From assembly GCF_036850765.1 (NCBI RefSeq), contig NC_089492.1:205095681-205159680 (forward strand): 64,000 nt of DNA, read 5' to 3'. The notes below the pieces were generated by a model. The model saw only the letters and a program-made list of their open reading frames with translations, had not been told where the DNA came from and searched no databases. Every line of letters starts with the position of its first letter. Position 1 is the stretch's first letter. The translations under genes were made by a program, and so were the position numbers. Positions 35,640 through 45,540 of the stretch are shown here, piece by piece. The stretch is from Saccopteryx bilineata. Taxonomy: Eukaryota; Chordata; Mammalia; Chiroptera; Emballonuridae.

Positions 35640-36734
35640 CTATTTTGTGAGTACTTTTGCACTCCATCGTCCTTTGCTACTGTTAATCTCCATCTTCTCC
35701 CCCTCTTTCTTTTTGTTGTTGTCACAGTTTAAATTTGGTTTTATTGTGTTCTTCTTGGAGCTTTTACTTGTGGCTCTGTTTTTTTTTTTGTTCTTTGTAT
35801 CGGATTGGAGAACCCCCTTTAGTAATTCCTGGAGTGGGGGTTTTCTGATGATAAATTCCCTCATCTTTTCTGTATCTGTGAATGTTTTTATTTCTCCTTC
35901 ATATTTGAAGGATAGCTTTGATGGGTATAGTATTTGTGGCTGAAAGTTCCTCTCTTTCAGGACTTTAAATATCGGGATCCACTCTCTTCTAGCTTGTAGA
36001 GTTTCTGCTGAGAAATCTGATGATAATCTAATGGGCCTTCCTTTATATGTTGTATTCTTCTTTTCCCTGGCTGCCTTGAGAATTTTTTCTTTGCTGTTGG
36101 TTTGTGTCAATTTCATTATGATATGCCTTGGAGTAGGTTTGTTGGGGTTAAGAAAACTTGGAGTTCTGTTTGCTTCTTGAACTTGAGGCTTTAGTTCTTT
36201 CCACAGGCTTGGGAAGTTCTCATCTATTATTTGTTTGAGTATGTTCTCCATTCCATTTTCTCTCTCTTCTCCCTCTGATATACCTATTATTCTTATGTTA
36301 TTCTTTTTGATGGAGTCAGATAATTCTTGTAGGGCTATCTCATTTTTTTTTTAATTTTTGAGTCTCTTTCTTCTTCTCTCTGTTGTGCCTCAAGTTGCTT
36401 GTCTTCTATTTCACTAATCCTCTCTTCTGTCTGACCTGTTCTATATAGCTAAGCTTGTTACTTCGTTTTTCAGCTCGTGAATTGAGTTTTTCATCTCTGT
36501 TTGATTTGTTTTTATAGTTTCAATTTCCTTGGACATATATTCTTTGTGTTCATTGAGTTGTTTTCTGAGCTCCCTAAATTGCCTTTCTGTGTTTTCTTGT
36601 ATATCTTGGAGGAGTTTTAGGATTTCTATCTTGAATTCTCTGTCATTTAGCTCCAAGGTTTCCAATATATTAAATTTTTTCTCCATAGATTTTTCCTCAT
36701 CTAGCTGTGTTACCTCTCTTTCTTTTGTATCCAT
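35640..36734 (-). pseudogene. L1 ORF1 (RNA-binding protein), interrupted
   Basis: A Lys/Glu-rich coiled-coil segment (36734-36444) is followed by a stop at 36443-36441. A degraded stretch lies at 36440-36252. A second open part at 36251-35640 is in the same frame. It carries TPRHIIMKLTQ, ILKAAREKK and the C-terminal domain. The predicted length of about 365 codons is typical. The ORF1-ORF2 spacer is about 200 bases, longer than the 57 bases in the first L1. Confidence 0.82.
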
Positions 36735-38201
36735 GATATTCGATTTTCTCTTCCTTAATGATATCTGAGGGTGGTTTTGTTGATAGTATTAATGAGATTT
36801 AATAAAGAATAAAAAGTTAAAAAAATAAAAAATCAAAGATTTGATTTTTTTCTAAAAAAATTAATAATGAAATAAAGAAAAATAAAATAAAATAAAAATT
36901 TTAAAAAAAGGAAATTATTCCCCCCTCCTTTTTTCCTCTCCTCTCCTCTCCCCTCTTTCTTGAGAAAATATTGTGGTGAACTGTGAATTATAACAAACAA
37001 TACCTGTGATGGAGGGCCTGAATTGGGGAAAAGTAATAAAGGAGCAAAAAAAAAAAGAAAAAAGAAAAAAAAAGAGCGTATGGACCCACAAAAAGCAAAT
37101 AAGGAAAAAATTTGGGTCAAGAATAAAATGATTTGCTTTTAGGTGTTGGTTGTCTAAGAGTTATGATGAGAGAAATAAGAGGAAAATGGAAAAATGGGGG
37201 GACAAATTAAAAAATTACTATTGTATTTAGTGGAACAAGAACTAGATAATATGGAGAGCCAGGGATGGGAGCACTGCTAGTGAGTTAAAAAGGTGAAGTA
37301 AAAAAACCCCAAAATGCCACAAACATAGGTTTGAGTCCCAGATAAGATTATTTGTTTGTTATTGAGGTTTGAATGAGAGGAGATGTAAAGGAGAAAGGAA
37401 GAAACTAATATAGAGGGAGAAAAGAAAGAGAGAGAGAGAAAAAAAGAGGGAACCACTAAAAGAAGAAAAAAGAAAGGAGAGAGAGAGAGAGAGAGAGAGT
37501 TAAGGGTTTTGGAGTGCAACCCTCATAGAGAGAAAGGAAGAGAAGAGAAAAGATAATGGGAGATATAACACTTATGGGTAGTGTAGTTCAAGGAGAGGAG
37601 AGAGTAAGACCGGTAGAGAGTTAATTGGCCAAATTGGAGGAGGAAAAAAAGTATCAAGAATGAAGATAAGAGAAACAAACGAACAAATATAATAAAATGG
37701 GATAGGTTATAAAGTCTGCAGATTATTCTTGATTTTGAGAGGTTATCTTCTTGCTTTTTCTTTTCTCTCCCTCTTCCTGGTCGGTGACTCTGTACCCCGG
37801 GTTCTGCCCCTTTGGCACGCTCAGGTAGAGGTTTGCAGTTGATAAGTCTGTATGGCAATGTCATGTATTGTGCTTTAGTCTCGTTGGCAGTCGAGGCTCA
37901 TTAGCATTTATAGGCTCCGACAGTGAGAGAGTCCGTGTTCCTAGAGCCTTTCTCCTAGTCTTTCCTTCCTCAATTAGTAGGCTGATAATCCAGCTATGGG
38001 GTTGCTGCTGCCTCTGCCTGGATAGTAAGAGGCTCAAAGAGCTGGCAACTCCCCACTCTATTTCCACTCAGTACAGGGCTCTGGGTAAGGCTCAGTCAGT
38101 CAGAGCTGCTAGCATAATCAGGCGGGGTTTCCGCCCACTCAAAGACTTCTGGCTCTGCCACTCTGTCCGGTAACACAGGCGGGCGCCCACTTCCGGGGCG
38201 C
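36735..38201 (-). promoter_or_regulatory. L1 5' UTR (second type)
   Basis: About 1.47 kb, GC-rich at its 5' end. The minus-strand start reads GCGCCCCGGAAGTGGGCG and contains an ETS-type CCGGAAGT and a GC box. A polypurine-rich stretch occupies 37370-37545 (plus strand). Sequence around 37780-37860 matches the mammalian L1 5' UTR pattern that I recall from carnivores and ungulates. It has no visible similarity to the 5' UTR at 3983-4886. Confidence 0.6.
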
Positions 38202-38407
38202 TTTTTTTTTTATTTTATTTTTTATTCATTTTAGAGAGGAGAGAGAAAGGGAGAGAGAGAGGAGAGAGAGACAGAGAGAGAGGGTGGGGAGGAGCTGAAA
38301 GCATCAACTCCCATATGTACCTTGACCAGGCAAGCCCAGGGTTTCTAACCAGCGACCTCAGCGTTTCCAGGTTGACGCTTTATCCACTGCGCCACTACAG
38401 GTCAGGC
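38202..38407 (-). mobile_element. Short tRNA-derived SINE (family B) at the 5' end of the L1
   Basis: Full-length copy in the same orientation as the L1. Its A-rich tail directly abuts the L1 5' end at 38201, and its head abuts the outer target duplication at 38408. It has no separate duplication on its L1-facing side. Confidence 0.9.
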
Positions 38408-38422
38408 TTAATACTTTATTTT
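38408..38422 (+). repeat. Target-site duplication, right copy
   Basis: TTAATACTTTATTTT, identical to 31351-31365. Removing 31366-38422 rejoins the old antisense L1 smoothly. Confidence 0.85.
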
Positions 38423-38784
38423 GACCAATGAAATATTAAGTAGTATGTTATTTTATTTCCAATTATTTGGGTATTTTCCAAATATCTTTCTGTTATTACT
38501 TTATAGTTTAAAGCTGTTGTGGTCACAGAACAGAAATTATATAAGTTCAAATCTTTAAAATTTAAGAATGCGTCTATCTTGGTGAATATTCCATAATCAC
38601 TTGAAAAGAATGTATATTCTACTGGTGTTGGGTGGTATTCTATAAATTTCAATTAGATCAGATTGTTTAGTAGAATTCAAACTTCTACATTTTTTCTGCC
38701 TTTCTATCTGATTATTCTATTCATTATTGAGAGAGCAGTGCTGAAGTCTCCAAGTATAAATGTGGAGTTGTCTGTATAAACAGT
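38423..38784 (-). repeat. Old L1 fragment (antisense), right half
   Basis: Endonuclease-region wording: a minus-strand open stretch at 38652-38416 reads EYTFFSSDYGIFTKID, the diverged counterpart of the L1 SRIDHML region. It continues 30961-31365. Confidence 0.65.
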
Positions 38785-38999
38785 CTTTTCAACAAATGGC
38801 ACTGGAACAACTGGACATACATACTCAAAGAAAAAGTGAACTTCAACTTATACTTAACACCATGTACAAACGTTGACTCAAAATAAATTAGGGATCTACA
38901 TTAAATTATAAAACTGCTTGAAGATAACTAAGAAAAAGAATCTTCATGACTTTGGATTAGTCAAACACTTTATAAATAAGACATCAAGAGACCAATTCA

Positions 39000-39359
39000 G
39001 CCTGACCAGGTGGTGACAGCATCAACCCAGGATACAGAGGACCCAGGTTCAAAGCCCCAAGGTTACTAGCTTAAGTAAAGATTCACCAGCTTGAGTGCAG
39101 GGTCACTGACTTGAGCATGGGATCATAGACATGACCCATAGTCACTGGATTGAGCCCAAGATCACTGGCTTGAAGCCCAAGATCACTTGCTTGAGCCTAA
39201 GGTTGCTGGTTTGAGCATGGGGTCACTGGCTCAGCTGGAGACCTCTAGTCAAGGCACATATGAGAAAACAATCAATGAACAACTAAGGTGCCACAACTAT
39301 GATGCTTCTCATTTCTCTCCCTTCATGTCTGTTCCAGTCAAGAGAGAGAGAGAGTGAGG
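39000..39359 (+). mobile_element. tRNA-derived SINE family C (with 'ttgagc' repeats)
   Basis: Head GCCTGACCAGGTGGTG, then several direct variants of 'tcactggcttgagccc', then 'aatcaatgaacaactaagg' and a GA-rich end. Near-exact duplications GAGACCAATTCA and GAGACCAATCCA flank it. Confidence 0.8.
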
Positions 39360-39558
39360 GAGACCAATCCATAAAATAATTCAAAATTTGGATTTTATCA
39401 AAATTAAAAGATTTTGTTCTATAAAGGAAATCATAAAATGGTGTAAGAAAATAAGACATAGATTGGGAAACACTTGTAAATGACATACCTGACAAAATAT
39501 TTGTTTTCATAATATATAAAGAACTCATAAAACTCAGCAATAAGAAAACAATCAACCT

Positions 39559-39669
39559 CCCTTGACCATGTATCTCAGTTAGTTAGCACTGTCCTGACAC
39601 GTCAAGGCTGCAGATTTAATAATCAACCAATGAATGCATAAATAAGTGGAACAGATCAATGTTTGCATT

Positions 39670-39717
<48 letters not shown>

Positions 39718-39766
39718 CCTCTTCTTGTCTCTCTAAAATCAATCAATAAATACAATTTAAAAAAGG
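39559..39766 (+). mobile_element. VES-like tRNA-derived SINE
   Basis: 'ccttgaccatgtatctcagt' head, then 'atcaaccaatgaatgcataa', a (TC)n tract and a tail with AATCAATCAATAAATA. The pattern resembles the VES family described from bats; assignment is from memory. Confidence 0.65.
39672..39714 (+). repeat. (TC)n microsatellite inside the VES-like SINE
   Basis: About 21 uninterrupted CT units, grown from the SINE's CT-rich segment. Confidence 0.9.
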
Positions 39767-39777
39767 AATACATCAGC

Positions 39778-40104
39778 TTTTTTTTTTTTGACAGAGACAG
39801 AGTCAGAGAGAGGGATAGATAGGGACAGACAGACAGGAATGGAGAGAGATGAGAAGCATCAATCATCAGTTTTTTGTTGCGACACCTTAGTTGTTCATTG
39901 ATTGCTTTCTCATATGTGCCTTGACCATGGGCCTTCAGCAAACTGAGTAACCCCTTGCTCAAGCCAGCGACCTTGGGTCCCAGCTGGTGAGCTTTGCTCA
40001 AACCAAATGAGCCCACGCTCAAGCTGGCAACCTTGGGGTTTCGAACTTGGGTCCTCTGCATCCCAGTCCAATGCTCCATCCACTGCGCCACTGCCTGGTC
40101 AGGC
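39778..40104 (-). mobile_element. tRNA-derived SINE family C (antisense)
   Basis: Ends in GCCTGGTCAGGC (plus strand) and has the reversed 'gagcccacgctcaagctggc' modules. Short duplications CATCAGC lie at 39771-39777 and 40105-40111. Confidence 0.88.
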
Positions 40105-40397
40105 CATCAGCCTATTTTTAATGGGAAGAAGGTGTGAACCAAAGAAAACATGTGAATGTCAAATAAACACATGGAAAGACATTCAACATCATTAGACATT
40201 ATGGAATTCCGCACTAAAACTACAATGTGATATCAGTACATGTACATTAGAATAGCTTTTTAAATAAGGCAATACCAAGGGCTAATGAGTCTGTAGAGCA
40301 AATGTCACTCCTGTGCATGGCTGATAAGAATGCGATATGATACAGCTACTTTGGAAAACAGTTTGGTTTAACTATAAAATTAAAACTACACTTGCCG

Positions 40398-40615
40398 GCC
40401 TGACCTGTGGTGGCGTAGTGGATAAAGCGTCGACCTGGAAATGCTGAGGTCGCCGGTTCGAAACCCTGGGCTTGCCTGGTCAAGGCACATATGGGAGTTG
40501 ATGCTTCCTGCTCCTCCCTCCCTTCTCTCTCTGTCTCTATCCTCTCTCTCTCTCCCTCTCTCTCTCCTTTCTAAAAAATGAATAAATTAAAAAAATAAAA
40601 ATTAAAATTAAAAAA
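40398..40615 (+). mobile_element. Short tRNA-derived SINE (family B), young
   Basis: Full-length with intact A and B boxes (TGGCGTAGTGGATAA; GGTTCGAAACC). Exact duplications AAAACTACACTTGCC lie at 40382-40396 and 40616-40630. Confidence 0.95.
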
Positions 40616-40740
40616 AAAACTACACTTGCCATATGATTCAGAAATCTTACTTACAGCATTCATCCTAAAGAAATGAAAACTTACAGTCATACAAACACCT
40701 GTATATGACTGCTGATAGCAGCATATCTGCCTGAATTAGG

Positions 40741-41603
40741 ACTCAGCAGAGAAAAGCTGTCTTACTCATGGTTGTATCTCTTCCCGGGGGGAAGACTGCA
40801 TCCAATGGCTGCATCCAATGCAGAGTACAAAGACTTGGCCTCCTTACCTCAACTGAAATAGTTTCACAGGGTCATCCCAGCTTTAGGATCAGTGGAACTA
40901 TCTGTTGTGACTATATCACAGTTCAGCTTCTTCCAACTTTACCAATTTTGCTTTCCTCACCCTTCACAGGTATGTCTCCTGAGGGCACCCCACAAAAAAA
41001 CTCCACGTATCAACATCAGGGTATCAGAGATTGTTTCCTGGGGAAACCAACTTGAGAGGAGTATGAAATTGGGCCAGATTGGGTAAAAGTAAATAACTTC
41101 AATCTGTGTTATTTTGTGTTGAATATGTGTTACTTTATTTTCTTTCTTATATGTTTGCAATATTTTATAATCCTATAAATATATGCATGTCTTCAGCACA
41201 TATTGTGAGACATATCACCATAATTTAAGACAAAAGTCTCTGCCAGCTATGCAGTAGTTTCTAGAAAATGTATATTAGGTAATGCAGGTAATAATCTGGC
41301 TCAAGGAAAAAAACTTTCAAATATTGAAATCAAATGAAAATGTCTGCATGTACTCAGTTAATATTTTTTTGGAAGTCATTTGTAAAGTTTATAAAAACAC
41401 TTAATTCTCCAATAGAACAAATAAAATTAAAAGTTTTAGTATTTTTATAAAATGATAAGCTTTTCTAATATAACAGATTTTTATTGTTTTATAGCAATTT
41501 AAAAGAACAATAGTATCAAAAAAGTTTATATTTTTCATATGTTATCTCAACTTATCAAGTAAAATGTGTTTAGTTATAAATTCTCAAGTTGCATGCCCAC
41601 AGC
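40741..41603. other. No recognisable gene
   Basis: A small direct duplication (ctgcatccaatg, twice) occurs at 40797-40821. The 95-residue open stretch at 40768-41055 has no domain I recognise and no splice context. 41170-41600 is AT-rich. Confidence 0.4.
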
Positions 41604-41800
41604 AAGAAAATAAGCCTTGCCCTGGCCGGTTGGCTCAGTGGTAGAGCGTCGGCCTGGCGTGCGGGGGACCCGGGTTCGATTCCCGGCCAGGGCACATAGG
41701 AGAAGCGCCCATTTGCTTCTCCACCCCCACCCCCTCCTTCCTCTCTGTCTCTCTCGTCCCCTCCCGCAGCCAAGGCTCCATTGGAGCAAAGATGGCCCGG

Positions 41801-41990
41801 GCCTGACCTGTGGTGGCGCAGTGGATGAATCGTCAGCCTGGAAATGCTGAGGTCGCTGGTTCAAAACCCTGGGCTTGCCTGGTCAGGGCACATGTGGGAG
41901 TTGATGGTTCCAGCTCCTCCCCCCTGTCTGTCTCTCTCTCTCTCCTCTCTAAAAATGAATAAATAAAATTTAAAAAAAAAAAAAAAAAAA
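41801..41990 (+). mobile_element. Short tRNA-derived SINE (family B) nested in family A
   Basis: Starts GCCTGACCTGTGGTGGCGCA and ends in a run of about 20 A. Exact duplications AAGATGGCCCGG lie at 41789-41800 and 41991-42002, so the host SINE is older. Confidence 0.97.
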
Positions 41991-42087
41991 AAGATGGCCC
42001 GGGCGCTGGGGATGGCTCCTTGGCCTCTGCCCCAGGCGCTAGAGTGGCTCTGGTCGCGGCAAAGCGACGCCCCGGAGGGGCAGAGCA

Positions 42088-42123
42088 TCGCCCCCTGGTG
42101 GGAAGAGCATCGCCCCCTGGTGG
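42088..42123 (-). promoter_or_regulatory. Two tandem CTCF-like motifs in SINE family A
   Basis: CCACCAGGGGGCGA occurs twice on the minus strand (42101-42088 and 42123-42110). Each matches 13 of 14 positions of the CTCF core as I know it, in the same orientation 22 bases apart. Binding is unproven. Confidence 0.45.
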
Positions 42124-42235
42124 GCGTGCCGGGTGGATCCCAGTCGCGCGCATTTGGGAGTCTGTCTGACTGTCTCTCCCCGTTTCCAGCTTCAGAAAAA
42201 AAAATACAAAAAAAGAAAGAAAGAAAATAAGCCTT

Positions 42236-43440
42236 AATTTTACTCTTGATTACTTTACATATTTGCAATTTGGGACTATCCAAATTACAGTATGGCAGGT
42301 AAAGAAAGTGGTAGGGAAAACTGCTATCTTATAACTTTACAGAGTTGAAGAAGCTGTTGGCCATGTGAATCATCAGGGGAAAAATTCACCCTCTGCTTTC
42401 TCACTCTACTCACAGATTCTAAAACTAGCTGAGGACACTTGAAAGGGCCTGCTTGGTGAGAAAATTTTCTTTCTTTCTGATATGTGTGTGCATGTGTGCA
42501 CACACACACAAACATGCATTATTTGTGTTCAAGAGCCTGCAGTAGAATGGATCTGGAAAGGAAATGATCCCTAAAAGGCTATATATTTGTAGAAGCTGTC
42601 AAGCAAAAATTGTCCACAAGGCTTGAACTTCCAGCAGTACAGATATACAGAACAAAGGAGAGATTAACCAAAATTCTGTTTGAAAACTATATTGTCCTTA
42701 GAGTAAATCTTTTTTTTTTAATGCTTTCCCACAGAGAATAGAATGCAAAACCAAGGATCCCAACCCTATCTCAGGGAGAGGACATTAAAGGTGGAGATTT
42801 TTGGGGCTTTTTGTTTGTTTGTTTATTTGTTTGTTTTTTGAGGACAACTTAAATTACAGGAGTCTGAGTGAAAAAGCAAAAGTCTTGAAAAAAGGCTAAG
42901 ACTGGTAAGTAAGACAGACTAGGCAAGAAGAATGGCTCTGCAGGGGCAGCTAGAGGCCACTTCAAGGGCTGGTGTCTGCTCCCTTGGATTGGAGCTAGTT
43001 CAGCAATTGTTTCTAAACCTATGTTCAAAAAAACAAGCAATGTCACCAAAGATTCAGAGTAACCTAAGAAAGAATGTTTGGATCTGCCACCAATGGGTAA
43101 CTGGCCACAATGTAAAGCATATGCTGTTCAGATTTGTGTGTCTTACAAGGAAACAAATTCAAAATCCCTTGCTTTCAAGGATTTTCTCATTCTATACAGG
43201 AGAAAAGACATCAATATAAATTAAAATATGATTTTTTAAAAACCATAACTTTATGTCTATAGTTAACTATTGTGCAACATATAAGAGTTTTAAGTATTTA
43301 AAGGAAACAAGAAAAAGCAAGGAAGGAGTAATGAGAATCAGGTAAAGAATAATAAATAGTTATTTCCTCCCAGAAGACTGTAAGCTTTACACATTTACTT
43401 TGTGAGTGGTAGGTGTTATGGTTCTGTGAAGAAAAATAAG
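42236..43440. other. No recognisable gene; short TG/CA-rich run
   Basis: An imperfect TG/CA run lies at 42483-42512, and a TTTG/TTTA run at about 42810-42838. Open stretches at 42849-43049 (minus) and 42932-43219 (plus) lack recognisable domains. Confidence 0.4.
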
Positions 43441-43446
43441 GGGAAG

Positions 43447-43817
43447 GCCCTGGTTGGATCAGTGGTAGAGCATTGGCCCCGTGTGTGGAATTCCCAGGTT
43501 TGATTCCTGACCAGCGCACACAGGAGAAGCACCCACCTGCTTCTCCACACTTCCCCTTATTCTTTCTCTCTATCTCTCTCTTTTCCTTCTGTAGCCAGGA
43601 CTCCATTGGAGCAAAGTTGGCCTGGGTGCTGAGAATGGCTCCATGGCCTCCGTCTCAGACACTAAAATTGCTCTGGTTGCAACGGAAGCAATGCCCCTAA
43701 ATGGGCAGAGCATCGCCCCTAGTGGGCATGCTGGGTGGATCCCAGTCAGGTGCATGTGGGAGTCTATCTGTCTGCCTCCTTGCTTCTCACTTCAGAAAAA
43801 TACAGAAAGAAGAAGAA
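43447..43817 (+). mobile_element. Long tRNA-derived SINE (family A), diverged
   Basis: Recognisable head ('ggccctggttggatcagtgg'), the body phrase 'gactccattggagcaaag' and the CTCF-like word, degraded (43713-43725). The A tail has turned into a GGA/GAA microsatellite. Confidence 0.85.
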
Positions 43818-43944
43818 GGAGGAGGAGGAGGAGGAGGAGGAGGAGGAGGAAGAGGAAGAAGAAGAAGAAGAAGAAGAAGAAGAAGAAGAAGAAGAAGAAG
43901 AAGAAGAAGAAGAAGAAGAAGAAGAAGAAGAAGAAGAAGAAGAA
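43818..43944 (+). repeat. (GGA)11-(GAA)30 triplet tract
   Basis: Eleven GGA units (43818-43850), a four-base join (43851-43854), then 30 uninterrupted GAA units (43855-43944), grown from the SINE tail. Long open frames here (poly-Lys, poly-Glu, poly-Arg, poly-Ser, poly-Phe) are artefacts of the repeat. Confidence 0.97.
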
Positions 43945-43970
43945 GGCAAAAACATTGCCACCTTCTAGAG

Positions 43971-44332
43971 CAGGGGTCCCCAAACTATGGCTCGCGGGCC
44001 GCATGTGGCCCTCTGAGGCCATTTATCCGGCCCCCGCCGCACTTCCAGAAGGGGCACCTCTTTCATTAGTGGTCAGTGAGAGGAGCACATTGACCATCTC
44101 ATTAGCCAAAGGCAGGCCCATAGTTCCCATTGAAATACTGGTCAGTTTGATTTAAATTTACTTGTTCTTTATTTTAAATATTGTATTTGTTCCCATTTTG
44201 TTTTTTTACTTTAAAATAAGATATGTGCAGTGTGCATAGGGATTTGTTCATAGTTTTTTTTTATAGTCCGGCCCTCCAACGGTCTGAGGGACAGTGAACT
44301 GGCCCCCTGTGTAAAAAGTTTGTGGACCCCTG
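43971..44332 (-). mobile_element. hAT-like MITE copy 3 (362 bp), inverted relative to copies 1 and 2
   Basis: The same family in the opposite orientation, with CAGGGGTCCCCAAACT at the left and a slightly mutated right end. An exact 8-bp duplication TTCTAGAG lies at 43963-43970 and 44333-44340. It contains about 35 extra bases ('cattgaccatctcattagcc' region) compared with the other copies, so it may represent a longer subfamily. Confidence 0.9.
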
Positions 44333-44556
44333 TTCTAGAGTTTCAAGGCAGAAATGAGAAGGGTGTTGTTGAGATTTACCTTGCTGAAGCATTTACTAAG
44401 ATGTATCAAAAAGCAAGTACAGTCAAAATGAGAAGTAGTTAGAGATTTAACATATATAATTTGTTTTTATTTGGTGAATAAATGAAAAATTAATTGTGAA
44501 AGAGCAGGATTGCAGTTGTTTGTGGGACTGAGGAGATGAAGTTAAAACTGTCAAGA

Positions 44557-44908
44557 GCCTGACCAGGTGGTGGCGCAGTGGATAGAGCGTTGGACTGGCA
44601 TGCGGAAGACCCATTTCGAGACCCCGAGGTCGCCAGCTTGAGCGAGGGCTCATCTGGTTTGAGCAAAAGCTCACCAGCTTGAGCCAAGGTTGCTGGCTCT
44701 AGCAAGGGGTTACTCAGTCTGCTGAAGGCCCACAGTCAAGGCACATATGAGAAAGCAATCAATGAACAACTAAGGTGTTGCAGTGCGCAATGAAAAACTA
44801 ATGATTGATGCTTCTCATCTCTCCATTCCTGTCTGTCTGTACCTGTCTACATCTCTCTCTGTCTCTGTAAAAAAAAAAAAAATATGTGTTTGATAAACAT
44901 TTTTAAAA
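44557..44908 (+). mobile_element. tRNA-derived SINE family C
   Basis: Full-length, with head GCCTGACCAGGTGGTGGCGC and duplications AAACTGTCAAGAG at 44545-44557 and 44909-44921 (boundaries plus or minus one base). A second A-rich segment follows the first A tail. Confidence 0.92.
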
Positions 44909-44924
44909 AAAACTGTCAAGAGCT

Positions 44925-45540
44925 TATGAAGAGATGAGTTTTTACCTTATATGAAGCTGACACATGAGCCTGCAGAAACCATAAGACCTTGCATCAGAGA
45001 CAAAGGACCTAATTATTCATGGCCTTGCCGACCACACAAGTATCATTTTTGAATCAGTTACCCTTTAACCACTAAGTGCCATCTGGATTTTGCACACACG
45101 GTGGATTTGCATCATAGCTGAGAACTACTGAACTTATGAAACCCAAAATTTTTATAATGGTAAGTAAGCAAACTAGTGTGGTCTCTGCTCCAGAGAAAGA
45201 CATTATTGTATTATACCAGACAATATGCAAAGCTGCATCCTTGAAAGGATCATCCAAAACAAAAAGGCAGTAGTGCTTCTGCTCACAAAATACTCAAAAA
45301 TGCAAGAGACCAATGTAGAATTGTCTCCAAGCAAGTGGAGGATAGAACCACTCACAGAATGAGTGAATGGGAAAATAAAAATTCAAAGATGAAGGAATAT
45401 AACAGAGAAGTAAATACAGTGTGGGGGGAAAGTATATAGCTTCTTTGCAGAAGAATCAGCAAAAATGTATTATTATCTGAAGATCTGAATCTTTGAAAGA
45501 AGAGCTGAAAGGAAAGGAATAAGAAAGAATCAAACTCTGT
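44925..45540. other. No recognisable feature
   Basis: Ordinary noncoding DNA. Confidence 0.35.

Larger units (their letters stand above)
31366..38201 (-). mobile_element. Full-length L1 retrotransposon (antisense), inserted in an old L1
   Basis: Reading the minus strand: a 5' UTR of about 1.47 kb (38201-36735), ORF1 (36734-35640), ORF2 (35437-31611), a 3' UTR with a G-rich tract, and an A/T-rich tail to 31366. The whole lies between 15-base duplications, but a SINE sits between the L1 5' end and the outer duplication. ORF1 and ORF2 have stops and frameshifts. The longest open piece is 492 codons across the RT domain, so this copy is dead but less eroded than other old L1 pieces here. Confidence 0.92.
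38785..40740 (+). repeat. Old L1 3' part (sense), split by four SINEs
   Basis: ORF2 C-terminal wording ('caacaaatggcactggaaca', 'gactttggattagtcaaac', 'gacattcaacatcattagac') runs in order through 38785-38999, 39360-39557, 40112-40397 and 40631-40740. SINEs lie at 39000, 39559, 39778 and 40398. Confidence 0.75.
41619..42220 (+). mobile_element. Long tRNA-derived SINE (family A), interrupted by a nested SINE
   Basis: Full-length family A element with exact 15-base duplications AAGAAAATAAGCCTT at 41604-41618 and 42221-42235. It is split at its AAGATGGCCCGG site by the family B SINE at 41801-41990. The body contains two tandem CTCF-like words at 42088-42101 and 42110-42123. Confidence 0.95.

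Noticed and set aside
35079..35943. Plus-strand open frames rich in Phe, Leu and Ser that look like membrane proteins
   Set aside because: They are antisense to L1 ORF1/ORF2, whose A-rich sense strand gives T-rich hydrophobic antisense frames.
39000..39260. Regularly spaced short repeats resembling a CRISPR array
   Set aside because: They are the internal direct repeats of SINE family C ('tcactggcttgagccc' variants) in a mammalian genome; spacing is irregular and there are no unique spacers.
43643..44155. Long open frames with poly-Lys, poly-Glu, poly-Arg, poly-Ser or poly-Phe
   Set aside because: They are created by the GGA/GAA triplet tract and flanking SINE and MITE sequence; all frames on both strands are open only because of the repeat.
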